Assembly (NCBI GenBank): GCA_032717465.1
Contig: CM064732.1
Coordinates: 18,342,639-18,406,638, forward strand
Direction of reading: 5' to 3'
DNA length: 64,000 bases
Source of the DNA: Coenobita brevimanus
Taxonomy: Eukaryota > Arthropoda > Malacostraca > Decapoda > Coenobitidae
Below are positions 47,672 to 57,824 of this stretch, piece after piece. The notes beneath the pieces were generated by a model. It had not been told where the DNA came from. It made no database searches and saw nothing but the letters and a program-made list of their open reading frames with translations. Made by a program: the position numbers and the translations under genes. Numbering within the stretch: position 1 is the first letter of the stretch; each line of letters starts with the position of its first letter.

Positions 47672-50134
47672 TCAATCATTTCCTGTGGCACCCTCGGGGA
47701 TGCATAGGGCCTCGATGAACTCACACCACCACATCCTATCTTGTGCTAACTCCTCAAGATCTCTCCAACACTCATCTCCAACTTCCCCTCTCATTGTCCT
47801 CACCCACGTCTCTTTTGGCCTTCCTCTACCTCTCCTACCAAGTGCCACCCACCCTGGTGTACCTCGTACTATTCCCTGTCTCCTATACACATGTCCTAGC
47901 CACTTCCATCGTGAGAACCTAACATATTCATCGACCGGCTGCACTCCCGTTATTTCTCTAATTCTACTATTTGGTATCCTTTCCCACCACTTAACTCCTA
48001 ATATTCTTCTAAGTGCTTTTCTTTCAAACACCAAGAATTTATTTTCCATAGTCACTGTGCTGTACCAAGACTCGTGTCCATAAATTAAGATACTCCTAAC
48101 CATTACCTTATAAAGTTTGATTTTTGTATGCACAGAAAAATTGTTATTATTCCAAATATTTTTAAGCATTCCCATTGCCTGATTAGCCTTCTTTAACCTT
48201 TCCTCGAATTCAGAGTTCAAAGAACCATCCTTGGCTAAATAAGTACCTAAATATTTAAACCTATCAACTTGCTTTACAACCATACCTCCAATTACACATT
48301 CCTGCCCATTTTCCATATTCATATTGATTATTTCAGTTTTTCCACAATTAATAACCAAACCCACCTTGCGACCTTCACTCACCAAACAGTCCAACACTCT
48401 CTGCATCTCTTCTGGCCCATCACAAATCAAAACTATACCATCTGCATAATCTAAATCCAAAAGTTTCCTGTTCTCTCCCCAAAGTATACCTGCACCGGCT
48501 TCTGTTCCAACGCGTTTCATAATGTAATCAATGACCAATATAAATAGTAAAGGCGATAGAAAACCACCTTGAATTACTCCGGACTTGACTTCAAACGAAT
48601 CACTCAGACAACCATCAACCATCACATTACAAAATGTGTCCTCATGCATGTTCATAATGACCCTCACAAACTCCTCTGGTATTCCATAATGTCTCATGAT
48701 CTTCCCCACAGTCTCTCTCGAAACACTATCAAAAGCCTTTTCAAAATCAACAAAACAAAGACTTAACGGTACTCTCATTTCATTAACTTGCTGCATCAAA
48801 TGCCAAACTATAAAGATCTGATCATTGCAACCACGTCCCTTTCTAAAACCAGCCTGTTCATCCCTCAGAATACCCTCAACCACCGGCTCCAACCTATTTA
48901 ACAACACTCTACTGAAAACTTTCAAAGCTATCGGTGACAAAGAGATTCCCCTCCAATTACCACATTCACTCAGGTCTCCCTTCTTCGGAACTTTAACAAT
49001 TACACCATTCTTCCAAACTGATGGTAGTAACCCCGTCACCCATATCTTATTGAATAGCTTGGTCAAGATCATTATTAATCTATCCCCCTCCACTTTAAAC
49101 ATTTCCGGAAATAAACCATCCTCCCCTGGTGCCTTATTATTCTTTAACTGTTTTACTGCTTTCTCCACTTCTGCAAGCCTCAACTCTGCTGTTTCTATAT
49201 TTAAATCTTCCTGAGCAGACGGTATATCCTCTTCTGGTGGTATTGGTCTATTAAGAACTGTCTCAAAATGCTCTTTCCATCTATTTTTAATATCTCCATC
49301 TTTGGTCAATAAATTTCCTTCCCTGTCTCTAACTGGTATTTTCTTGCGTTTACCTGCATTACCAATCAGTTCTCTAATCGATTCATATGCTATTCTTTGA
49401 CTCTGTCCATCATTTTTGTTTATTAAGATTTCAGTCTCTGCAACCTTTTCATCCACACATCTTCTTTTATCTCTCCTAGCTAACCTTCTTACTTCTGAAT
49501 TCAAACTCCAGTACGCAGCTCTTGCTAATTCAGTCTCTCGTTCATCAACGCATTGCATCTCACTCCTCAATTTAGCCTCACCTCTCTTTTTTATCATATC
49601 CCACGTTTCCTCTGATATCCATTTCTTCCTCCTGAATCTATGTCTCCTTCCAATCGTACATTCAGCAGTTTCATGCAAAACTTTGTTCACATCCTCCCAC
49701 ATCTCATCTACACTTCTCTCCCCCTCTTCCAACGTTTCCAACACCAAAAACCTATTTCTGCATTCTAATCTGAATTCCTCCTTTTCTTCTCCTTCCCTTC
49801 TAAGCTTAACAATATCGTATCTACCAACACCAGATTTTTCCTTCTTCTGATTTTTAAGTTTAAACCTTATTTTTGCAATGCTGAGTTGATGGTCACTACC
49901 AATATCCGCTCCCCGTTTAACATGAACATCTAGCAGAGAACTTCTATGCCTCCTACTGATAGCGATGTGATCAATCTGATTTTTATATTTTCCACACGGC
50001 GACACCCAAGTTGTCTTGTGTATATTGCAATGCTGAAAGAGTGTGCCCCCGATGACTAAGTCATTTGCTAGACAGAAGCTTCCAAACCTCACTCCGTTTT
50101 CACTCATCCTACTACCAACTCCCATCTTACCCAT
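47672..50134 (-). pseudogene. LINE B ORF, downstream part: endonuclease C-terminus and reverse transcriptase (catalytic site mutated)
   Basis: An 820-codon frame. The endonuclease end shows NQIDHI (52-57) and SDHQ (80-83). RT motifs follow: NKAPGEDG, EQAGFRKGRGCNDQIF, motif A VDFEKAFDSV with Asp463, motif B SGVIQGGFLSPLLF and motif C at 563-566. Motif C reads YADG instead of YADD, so the second catalytic aspartate is glycine (codon GGT, plus-strand 48437-48439). The C-terminus has YGHESW, KWLGHVYRR and GRRGRGRPKETW. The stop TGA (47672-47674) falls inside the (ATTG)n tail. Apart from the upstream frameshift the frame is completely open, so inactivation is recent or the copy is only lightly mutated. 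Loss of the metal-binding aspartate would be expected to abolish polymerase activity. Confidence 0.88.
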
Positions 50135-50150
50135 ACATGCCTCAAATCCC

Positions 50151-50882
50151 TCATTTTGAACAGCCCATTACTGCATTAAAGTCTCCAACGCAGATCAAAA
50201 CATCATGTCTAGGTACCCTTCCTACTCCTTCTTGCAACTTTTCATAAAATGTGTCTTTCCTTTCATCGAGTGCATCATTAATAGGTGCATAACACACAAA
50301 CAGACTGATGTTGCCATGATTTGATTTAAACCGTGCGTATAACAATCGCTCATCTATAGGATCCCACTCACATAAAACCTTATTTGCCTTACAACCCAGC
50401 AACAATCCTACTCCCTGATAATGCATTCCGTCCTGTCGGCCAGATATCAATAAACGTATACCATCCTCCAAATCCAACTTATTGACTCCAGTTAATCTAG
50501 TTTCTGTCAGAGCACAAATATCAAGTCCGTAATTTTGAAAAACCTTCACTAACTCATCGATTTTACCGTCATGATTTAGCGTTCTCATATTCCAGTTACC
50601 AATTTTAATTGTATTTTTTGCATTAACAAAGGAATTAGATTGTAATTGAGGCACCCGTGAGATTCTTAGCACCCCCTGTCCATTTAAGGGCTGCACGGGA
50701 CTGGGGGCCATTATTGTTCTTTTAGAGTCCATCAAGGTTTCTTTGGCTAACTTCCTGAACACCTCGCCATTGTGTTGCAGTCGCAGTAGGCAGCTAACTT
50801 GCCTGATTGCCCACACCCGAAAGACCCAGCTATGCTGTAGCCAGTCACGTGCCGCCATGCTTCCCAGCCATTTCACTCTCAA
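50151..50882 (-). pseudogene. LINE B ORF, upstream part: APE endonuclease N-terminus
   Basis: 243 codons. Residues 1-90 have no recognised domain. The endonuclease starts at IGNWNMRT (94-101), continues with LTETR (125-129) and reaches GDFNAV (233-238), then a TGA stop. The next frame on the same strand continues the domain without loss, so one extra or missing base near 50152-50165 separates the two parts. The start methionine at 50882 is the first in frame and is not proven. The protein would nick target DNA to prime reverse transcription. Confidence 0.85.
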
Positions 50883-51010
50883 GGAGTTCCTCTGCCTGAG
50901 AAAGCAACCACCCCCCTGCTCCCGAGGGCTTTTGATCTGTGTAGGTAGAGGGCGATCACTCCCTCACTAGCCATATACAGTGTATATACAGTGTATAGGC
51001 TACACTCACG

Positions 51011-51400
51011 TAACGCAGCAAGAAAAAAACAAATGAACAAAACAGTAAACAACAATGAACACAAGACAACAGAAAAAACAGTGAACACAAGACAGAAAAT
51101 AACGAATAAAAAAAGAAGAAAAACAAATTAATAAAGACAGCAGAAAAAAAACAAATGAACAAAAGACAGCAGAAAAAAAAACAAATAAACATGACAGTAG
51201 AAAAAACAAATGATCACAAGACAGCAGAAAAATCAATGAATAAAGGACAGTAAAAAAAAAAAAAAAATGAACATAAGACAGCAGAAAAAAAGAAATGGAT
51301 AAAAGACAAAAGAAGAAAAAAACAAATGAACAAAAGACAGCAACATAAAATGAATAGAGAGCAGAAAGAAAATGAGCAGAAGACAGCAGAAAAACATACA
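51011..51400. repeat. Minisatellite AAATGAACAAAAGACAGCAG-A(n), right part
   Basis: Continuation of the array at 47400-47653, here with more units. Minus-strand frames read as Phe/Cys/Leu-rich hydrophobic artefacts. Confidence 0.9.
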
Positions 51401-51479
51401 TACCACATGAATTCTGATCCAAGAGTAACGGTATGTTAGGGATATTTGCATATTTTCCAGTCAGGGGAAATATCATTAT

Positions 51480-51770
51480 CTCCCTTCTCATTTTCGCCTT
51501 CATTTAAGAAAGTAACAGGATTTAGTATTTAATTTACCGCCAGTACTACTACTGCACCATCAAGGCAGTATAAAAAATATAAAAAGAACAGTTTAATAGC
51601 CAGCAGTCGGATCAGATCATTCCCCTTACCTCCTCCCTCGTTCCCATCTACGACCAACAACCTAACGGGACTGAGTTTATCCCCCTGACCTGCTTCTCGT
51701 AACCTCGGACAGTGAAAAAGAAATAAAAAAATATATGACCGCATGTGCCTGGACTGTATATTCAAATCAG
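51480..51770. repeat. Ancient degenerate repeat of about 125 bp, copies right of LINE B
   Basis: Copies at about 51500-51600 (AAGAAAGTAACAGGATTTAG, CACCATCAAGGCAGTATAAAAAATATAAAAAG) and 51640-51770 (CTACGACCAACAACCTAACGGGACTGAG, GTGAAAAAGAAATAAAAAAATA), quoted in pieces. Confidence 0.6.
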
Positions 51771-51776
51771 ATGAGG

Positions 51777-52122
51777 GAGGCTGTGGCTCAGTCGGTAGAG
51801 ATGTGGCCTGCAGTCCTACCGGACCCAAGTTCAAATCCCCGCTGGGGCAGGGAACAGATAAGGGATTTGAATGTAATAAAAACAGACTTTATTGATCTAC
51901 CAGAAGACCGCCGACATGTCCTAAAAACACCCCCGCTAATACCAATACACCAGTCTTGTATGAGACAGCCCTAGCATGTATTCAATATGGCCGGTGGGTG
52001 TTAGCGCCGAAGTGGTGACATGTACAGGTGTATGGTATGTAGGAGGACTACTGGGCCTTGGGAGCAGGCTGTGAAGCCTATGTCCAGAGTCGGACACACA
52101 CACACACACAAAAAAAAAAAAT
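51777..52122 (+). mobile_element. tRNA-derived SINE
   Basis: The A box TGGCTCAGTCGG (51784-51795) fits the RNA polymerase III consensus. The B box GTTCAAATCCC (51829-51839) lies at normal tRNA distance. The acceptor and T stems do not pair, so this is a tRNA-derived head, not a tRNA gene. The body of about 270 bp is unrelated and ends in a short AC run followed by an A run (52093-52122). It sits between copies of the 125-bp repeat. Propagation would depend on a LINE reverse transcriptase. Which LINE is not shown by the tail. Confidence 0.72.
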
Positions 52123-52765
52123 CATCGCCTTTTTCCCAGGCAACATCTAAGAGAGCAGAGGAATGTGTGTAGATCCCTATAACTCATTTCTCACTACCAA
52201 GACGATAAAAAAGAAATAAGAAGAATTATAGAAGCAAACACGACGATATCATGTTTGTACTTCGCCTCCTTCCTCCTTTCCGATTGCGACTTAAGAAGAT
52301 ATACAGATACATATCGCCACGACAATTACATCACGACCACGGAAAAAAAAAAATGTAAGAAAACCCAAGGATGATACAATTTCCCTCCTACCAGCTACCT
52401 TTTTATCTACTACGAGAGAAAGAAAAGTGAATAGGCAAGAAGCAAGCACTCACAAAGTAGCCGTGTATTTTAAATGAGTCAAATAGCAACCCAACCCCAC
52501 CTTATCATCCCGACAGTTACTGAGGTAATGAACAAAATATCAGAAAACTTTTGTCATCCGAGCATTAACAAGGACTGCATGTTGTGTTTAGATGGCATGA
52601 CACAGTACCTACCACCACCTCCATCTTTGCCCCGAGCGACAAAGAAGCTAACAGGACTTTATTTATCGCTACAGCAATAAACAAGATGGAATAAATGTGC
52701 GCGCTACGAGGAGGCAAACTCTTAACGTAACTGTGTATTCTAACCTGGCGAATAACACGGTGTCT
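52123..52765. repeat. Ancient degenerate repeat of about 125 bp, right section
   Basis: Copies at about 52123-52250 (CTCACTACCAAGACGATAAAAAAGAAATAAG), 52270-52355 (CGCCACGACAATTACATCACGACC), 52385-52490 (AAGCAAGCACTCACAAAG, GTGTATTTTAAATGAGTCAAATAGC) and 52610-52760 (GCTAACAGGACTTTATTTATCGC, ACTGTGTATTCTAACC). Quotations are joined from adjacent words. Confidence 0.62.
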
Positions 52766-52799
52766 TTAACGGCAGCAGGTAGGAGCCCACCCCGCTGAG

Positions 52800-53160
52800 G
52801 AGTCGCTAGTAACGTCAAACATAGGGAAGAGGGAGTGCTGGCAACGGGTGTGTGGAGATGGGGGGAAGGTTTAGAGAAGCGGGGGTATAGGCCGGAAGAC
52901 AAAGGGGATAGGGGTATGTGGAAGTGGGGAAGGAGTTTTGGGAAGGGGGAAAAAGAAGGGAGAGGTTTGTGGAAGTGGGGGTGGGGTTTGGGGAAATGAG
53001 GATATGTGGAGGGAGGCAAGGGGAGGAGAGGCATGTGGAAGTGAGGAGGGGGTTGAGGGAAAGTAAGGTTATAGGGAGGAAGCAACGAGAGGGGAAGGGG
53101 TAGGTAGAAGTGGGGAGAGGTAATTTTTAAAGTCGGGGTATGGTGGTAGAGCCTAACTTT
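52800..53160. repeat. Purine/G-rich degenerate array GTGGAAGTGGGGAGGGGTTTGGGGAA
   Basis: GTGGAAGTGGGG, GGTTTGGGGAAG and GGGTATGTGGAGG words recur about seven times at 45-60 bp spacing. Confidence 0.7.
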
Positions 53161-53560
53161 ATTCTAATTTCAGACTAGACAGATGTGTTTGGGGAAGGTG
53201 AGAGAGGGAGCGGTAAGGAAGGGTCACTTACAGCACCAGACATGGGGAGGGGAGAAAGGTGGGGTTGAAGAGGGTGTGGTGTATGTGTGCGTAGGCTCGA
53301 TATGGCTGTGGAGGCTGGCGTGGATGGGTGGAAAAGAGGTGGTGGTCAGAAAATAAACTGTTGATTAAGAATAACGAGAGGCTGGGGAAGGCAGGCTGTG
53401 TGGGAGAGTGAAACAGGCGGGATGCTGTGTGATAATGGGGAGAGAGAGGGTTGAAGTATCTAGGCATCAGACAATAAGAGAGAGACAGATAGACAGATAA
53501 TTAGATACATAGATAGGTAAAAGTCAAAGAAGGACACAACAGTAGCTCAGCCTCTTCGAT
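53161..53560. other. No gene seen
   Basis: G-rich mixed DNA. A short GATA-type run near 53485-53520. Confidence 0.4.
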
Positions 53561-53650
53561 TAAACCACGTCATCTGCGTTATTTATGCCGTACTGGAGAA
53601 TTTTCTTAACCATGGGAAAACACCGTGCTAGTGAAGGGGTCAGTGAAGGG
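53561..53650. repeat. Shortened fold-back element (TTAA family)
   Basis: TTAAACCACGTCATCTGCG and GCCGTACTGGAGAATTTTCTTAACCATGG, then CACCGTGCTAGTGAAGGGG, look like the two ends with the middle lost. Confidence 0.45.
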
Positions 53651-53832
53651 TACGCATTATATCACCTTACTTGCTTATAAACACCTTTGTTTAATTAAAT
53701 ACATTCGTCAGGAGAAAGCAAGACACAATAGAACACCAACTCGAAATACTCAAGAATAAGGAGTTAAATGTAGTGGGTTATGCGTCACTGTGGTATACCC
53801 TCTCCTTATTTTTCATTTTGCTGCTACTTCCC

Positions 53833-53866
<34 letters not shown>

Positions 53867-54270
53867 TCGTTTCATTGTTCCACTTTCTATCACGAATTTA
53901 GGATCATATTTTTATTGACATTAGGATGCTCCGAAGCATCTGTTCCTTGCCAGTTTTTATTCTTGGATACCACATGTTAATCTGGTTATCATTTTAATGG
54001 AGACCGGATTGCTTTTTTTTTTCTTCTTATTCCTCTTCTTTCCTTGTCGTTATTCCTTTCCTCCTGTCATCTCTCTTCATGCATGATGCTTTCATTCCCC
54101 CCTTCCCCCAATTCCTCATCATTCTCTTCTTCCTACTTTCCAGCATTAGTCCTCCTCCTTCTGGTCTCTCTTGCCTGTTCCTCGCTCCCCATTGGTCGAG
54201 TGAGGTCGGGTAGCGGATGATAAGTCGAGGGCAGCATCAGGGAGACGGCCTTTATCTCAGTGACCTAGTT
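53651..54270. other. No gene seen
   Basis: CT tract at about 53836-53863 and pyrimidine-rich DNA to 54180. Confidence 0.45.
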
Positions 54271-54530
54271 CATCATCATCATCAACGTCATTATTTTGTC
54301 TTCATCGTCATCGTTCTCATTAGCATTAGCATTGTCTTCGCCTTCATTATTACTTAACATTGTAATCGTCGTAATCATCATCGGCATCATGAGAGTCATC
54401 TTCGTCCTTACTTTGTCATTATCGTCATTATCACTGTTTTCATCACTGTCAACGTCATTTTCATCATTACGTAATCATCATCATCATCACCACCATCTTT
54501 ATCATCATCATCATCATAATCCTGACTTAT
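54271..54530. repeat. Degenerate (ATC)n region
   Basis: ATC/GTC trinucleotides with many substitutions, purest at 54475-54520. Confidence 0.85.
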
Positions 54531-54895
54531 TCCGTCTTCAGCATAGAGTTCCATAATTTCCTAGTCATATTACCTTCTTTCATAGCTGCTGAACAATATG
54601 ATCATGTCTGTTAGAATAATACTAGAAAAACAAATCACAAAGGGAGTATGGAGAAAGTGCATGACTGACTCTGAAGCTCTCATGCATGTTTGTCAAGTGA
54701 TATTATGCATGGTATTAAAGAATCAAGTCTTCTCTACGAAGGGAATGCATGACCTACGTTACATTCTGGTATCAATTGTGTTTTCCTAATGATTTATGCT
54801 CGTAATTTATGCTCGTATTTTATTTCTTTTGTTTACATGGACATTTTCGTCCTTTAGCAGCCTATTTCTCGTATCGTAATGAGAGAATAAGACAA
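54531..54895. other. No gene seen
   Basis: Unique-looking AT-rich DNA. The 63-codon frame at 54598 has no recognised domain. Confidence 0.4.
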
Positions 54896-54914
54896 TACTG
54901 CGGGTCTGCACCTT

Positions 54915-55175
54915 TTTCACAGCGCTTTTTCGTGAGGCAACTTTTCAATAGCACTTATCGTGATGCAACTTTTATAAAAGCTCCTTTGCGTGATACAACT
55001 TTTCCATAGCACTTATCGTGATGCTGCTGCAGCTTTTATAAGAGCGCTTTTGCGTGATGCAACTTTTCCATAGCACTTTATCGTGATGCAGCTTTTATAA
55101 AAGCGCTTTTTCGTGATGCAACTTTTCCATAGCACTTTTTCGTGATGCAATTCTTTCATAGTACTTTTTCATGAT
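54915..55175. repeat. Two-variant minisatellite, CGTGATGCAACTTTTCCATAGCACTTTT
   Basis: Nine or so units of 27-30 bp. One variant reads CAACTTTTCCATAGCACTT, the other CAGCTTTTATAAAAGCGCTT, and they largely alternate, giving a dimeric period near 57 bp. The second variant contains the near-palindrome AGCTTTTATAAAAGC. Confidence 0.9.
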
Positions 55176-55850
55176 TGGTTTCATATTCTACTGCCGAGCT
55201 CGTGTTTATAGCTTTTGTTTTAGCTTTTGATGTAGCCCAGAGTTCGGAGAGACGGCAACTTACGCCTAGTTAAAGTGAACAGAGTATGGTAAATGCCCAC
55301 AGCTCTTAACCGTGTGGATCTTGAAGAAGTTTGCAGTACATTCCTACCCCTCCTAGATGTTTACAGTCAGCTTAGGAAATACCACAGTTAGTGAATGGGT
55401 TAATGGAGGATATACTTAATTCCTGCAGGTCGAAAGGTTTACCATAAGGTGAAAATAAAATCTTCCGAAAAAAGTAAAAAATTGCATGCGAAAAATTTTA
55501 CCTAATATGAAAAAAATATGAAAATTCAAAACTAAGCTAAAGATCTCGTCCCCAGGCTCAGAAGCTTTATACACGTGTTTTTTGAAGCGATAGAGCTGAA
55601 ACAGCCAACAAATCCAAGTGGCGGTATGAGAAGGTGCGGAGAAGGTGCATGACTGACCCTTACCACCCGGCAGACCAAGCCACTTAAAGGCGGACATGTA
55701 ACCACGCTCGTAAAGACTGGCATATATTTGCCTGGGACCCACCATGTTAAATTTATTCTTCAAAATATACACACACGCTGAGGCACATACACCTACCCCC
55801 TGCACATGACCGTGCACATATATAATTTTACATATGCACACAACGACGTA
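55176..55850. other. No gene seen
   Basis: Mixed DNA. GTGAATGGGTTAATGG near 55391 may be an isolated fold-back end. Confidence 0.4.
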
Positions 55851-55855
<5 letters not shown>

Positions 55856-55920
<65 letters not shown>

Positions 55921-55921
55921 A

Positions 55922-55971
<50 letters not shown>

Positions 55972-55992
55972 GTTGTGTGTGTGTGTGTGTGT
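55856..55992. repeat. Compound (AC)n-(AG)n-(GT)n microsatellite
   Basis: AC to 55919, AG at 55924-55967, then GT to about 55992, so AC and GT face each other across the AG tract. Confidence 0.95.
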
Positions 55993-56076
55993 GCACTCCC
56001 AACAAACCCAAATCTTAACTACAAAGCGGGTTTCTAGTACCAGACATCCTACACACCTAAGTACCTTACCTGACTT

Positions 56077-56597
56077 CTATCTATCTATCTATTGCCAGAC
56101 GCCTCAATCCCGTTTGGAGTGGCCACAAACAAATCGCCTCCAAGTCTGTCCCCAGCCATTTCACTGCCATGCTCCCAGCTCACACCCCCCTCTCTCATAT
56201 ACCTCTCCATCCCATCCCTCCATCTCATCCTCGGCCTCCCCCTCCCTCTTCCCCCCTCCACCTCACTCACATACACTCTCTTCGTCAGTCTTTCACCCTC
56301 CATCCTCTCCACATGGCCAAACCACCTCAGTGTGTTCCTCATAACGCTTCCTATCATATCCACATCAACGCCACAACGCTCCTTTATATCCTCATTCGTC
56401 AGCCTGTCTCTCCATGTGACTCCACAGGCTCCTCTTAAATAACTCATATCCACTGCTCTCACTCTTGACTTGTGTCCTTCCAACAACGTCCAAGCTTCAC
56501 TTCCGTATGTTAGAGTTGGTATCACAATACTGTCATGTAGTAACTTTTTCACTTTCATGCTCACTTCCCTGTTTCTTTTCACTGCTTTCAAAGAACC
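56077..56597 (-). mobile_element. LINE family A copy 4: 5'-truncated 3' fragment
   Basis: A minus-strand copy with the same CTATCTATCTATTGCCAGAC end (tail in reverse) and homology up to 56597. ACCTGACTT at 56068-56076 recurs at 56595-56603, a 9-bp candidate TSD whose first bases overlap the element end. No RT catalytic motifs remain. Confidence 0.88.
56085..56597 (-). pseudogene. C-terminal fragment of LINE A RT ORF (copy 4)
   Basis: The frame reads the region from SLKAVKRNREVSM through YGSEAWTLLEG, RWFGHVERM and GRGRGRPRMRWRDG. Near the end it leaves the family A frame: copy 2 reads SEMAGDRATWKRFVCGHPKRD, while here the text after GDR becomes LGGDLFVATPNG. A small indel near 56145 therefore shifts the terminal 20 codons. 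The first methionine of the open frame lies upstream in flanking DNA (56612). The fragment is non-functional. Confidence 0.85.
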
Positions 56598-56603
56598 TGA
56601 CTT

Positions 56604-57017
56604 ACTTAACATAAAAACTCTTCATGTCATCTACATTTTTAATCCACCTGAATACATTGCAACTCTATCCAATGTCACAACTTTCTGATACTCAAGGAAT
56701 TTATAGGTAGGGAAGCATTTCCTTTTGTTTTCTTATATCTTTTTTTCAGTAGAGTTTGTCTCAATAATTTTCAAAGAAATTGTCGTGGGATTAAAGATGC
56801 TGTATTTTTTTCTCATTCTGGTATATTGCACGTATTGACCTGCATCTCCAACTTAAGAAAAAAAAAAAGTCTGTTGGATTAAAACGAGGGTAACTAATTT
56901 TTTTTTTCCTATTGAGGTTACTGAACCCGTCAGCCTGCTTGAATAGCTTAAAGCCTTTCTAAAAACGGGCTTTAGTAAAACCCCAGAGCCCAACTTTGCC
57001 GTGTGTTCCTGGGCTGT

Positions 57018-57018
<1 letters not shown>
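56604..57018. other. No feature recognised
   Basis: AT-rich flank of copy 4 with A and T runs. Confidence 0.4.

Positions 57019-57104
<86 letters not shown>
57019..57104. repeat. (GT)n microsatellite
   Basis: Pure tract of about 86 bp. Confidence 0.96.
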
Positions 57105-57107
<3 letters not shown>

Positions 57108-57219
57108 CTCGTTTTACGAGTGCTGCTTCTGCACGCCATTTTTATGCTTAGTTATATTCAATATTCATCCGCCTTCTTAACACAGATTCTTGGCCAGACT
57201 ACACATTTACTCTATGCCC

Positions 57220-57419
57220 CTCTGCACGAGGATGTAAGATTTAGTTTATTCTTCCTGCTACCAGACGATTTCATTCAGCTTAAAGGAGCAGCCTAGTAGT
57301 GGCGGAGTTTCAAAAGGCGACAGCTAACCTCTTTATTCGAAAATTCTATCTTAAACTGAATGAAAGCGTCTGAAGGTAGAAAGGATTAAGTGAAAATCGT
57401 CATCGCAGTGAAGAGATTC
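57220..57419. repeat. Fold-back element (TTAA family)
   Basis: About 200 bp. GCTACCAGACGATTTCATTC followed by AGCTTAAAGG pairs with TTAAACTGAATGAAAGCGTCTG and AAGGTAGAAAGG on the right. GTCATCGCAGTGAAGAGATT is the decayed right end. Arms and order are clear although the centre is degraded. Confidence 0.78.
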
Positions 57420-57718
57420 ATGGCCTCCTATATTTACCATCCTGTCCATATCAGAATTTTCCTTCTACAAACACACACACACACACATACACACAAAAAA
57501 TCTGCAGCCACTTATCTTTTTTTTTTTTTTTTACTATACCTGCAAACGATCATATTCACACAAAGGAAGAGCCAGACATTGAAGTATGGAACGCAAACTT
57601 AAAGACTTTGTTTGTGACCTGAAAGTCTTCCTTAAGATGTAACTCTGAAAAGGTGACGGCTCAAACTTCTGACTTGCAAAGTATGTACCGTCCACAGGGT
57701 TCCTTACAAGACGGCTCT

Positions 57719-57793
57719 TTAATTGCTTCATTATGGTGACGTCTTTTTTTTTTTTTTTTTTTTTTGTATTCTCAGACGATAAATGTTGAGCTT

Positions 57794-57824
<31 letters not shown>

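Larger units (their letters stand above)
47654..51010 (-). mobile_element. LINE family B: near full-length APE-type non-LTR retrotransposon
   Basis: About 3.35 kb inserted on the minus strand into a minisatellite whose halves flank it. The 3' tail is (ATTG)n at 47654-47678 and there is essentially no 3' UTR. Upstream lie the RT, then the endonuclease, then a leader of about 130 bp. The exact 5' end is uncertain (50950-51010), and no TSD could be separated from the repetitive target. Length, domain order and microsatellite tail again suggest an RTE-like element, but its protein differs clearly from family A throughout. Confidence 0.87.

Noticed and set aside
51777..51850. Candidate tRNA gene
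   Set aside because: A and B boxes are good but the acceptor and T stems do not pair, and a SINE body follows. Called as a tRNA-derived SINE head.
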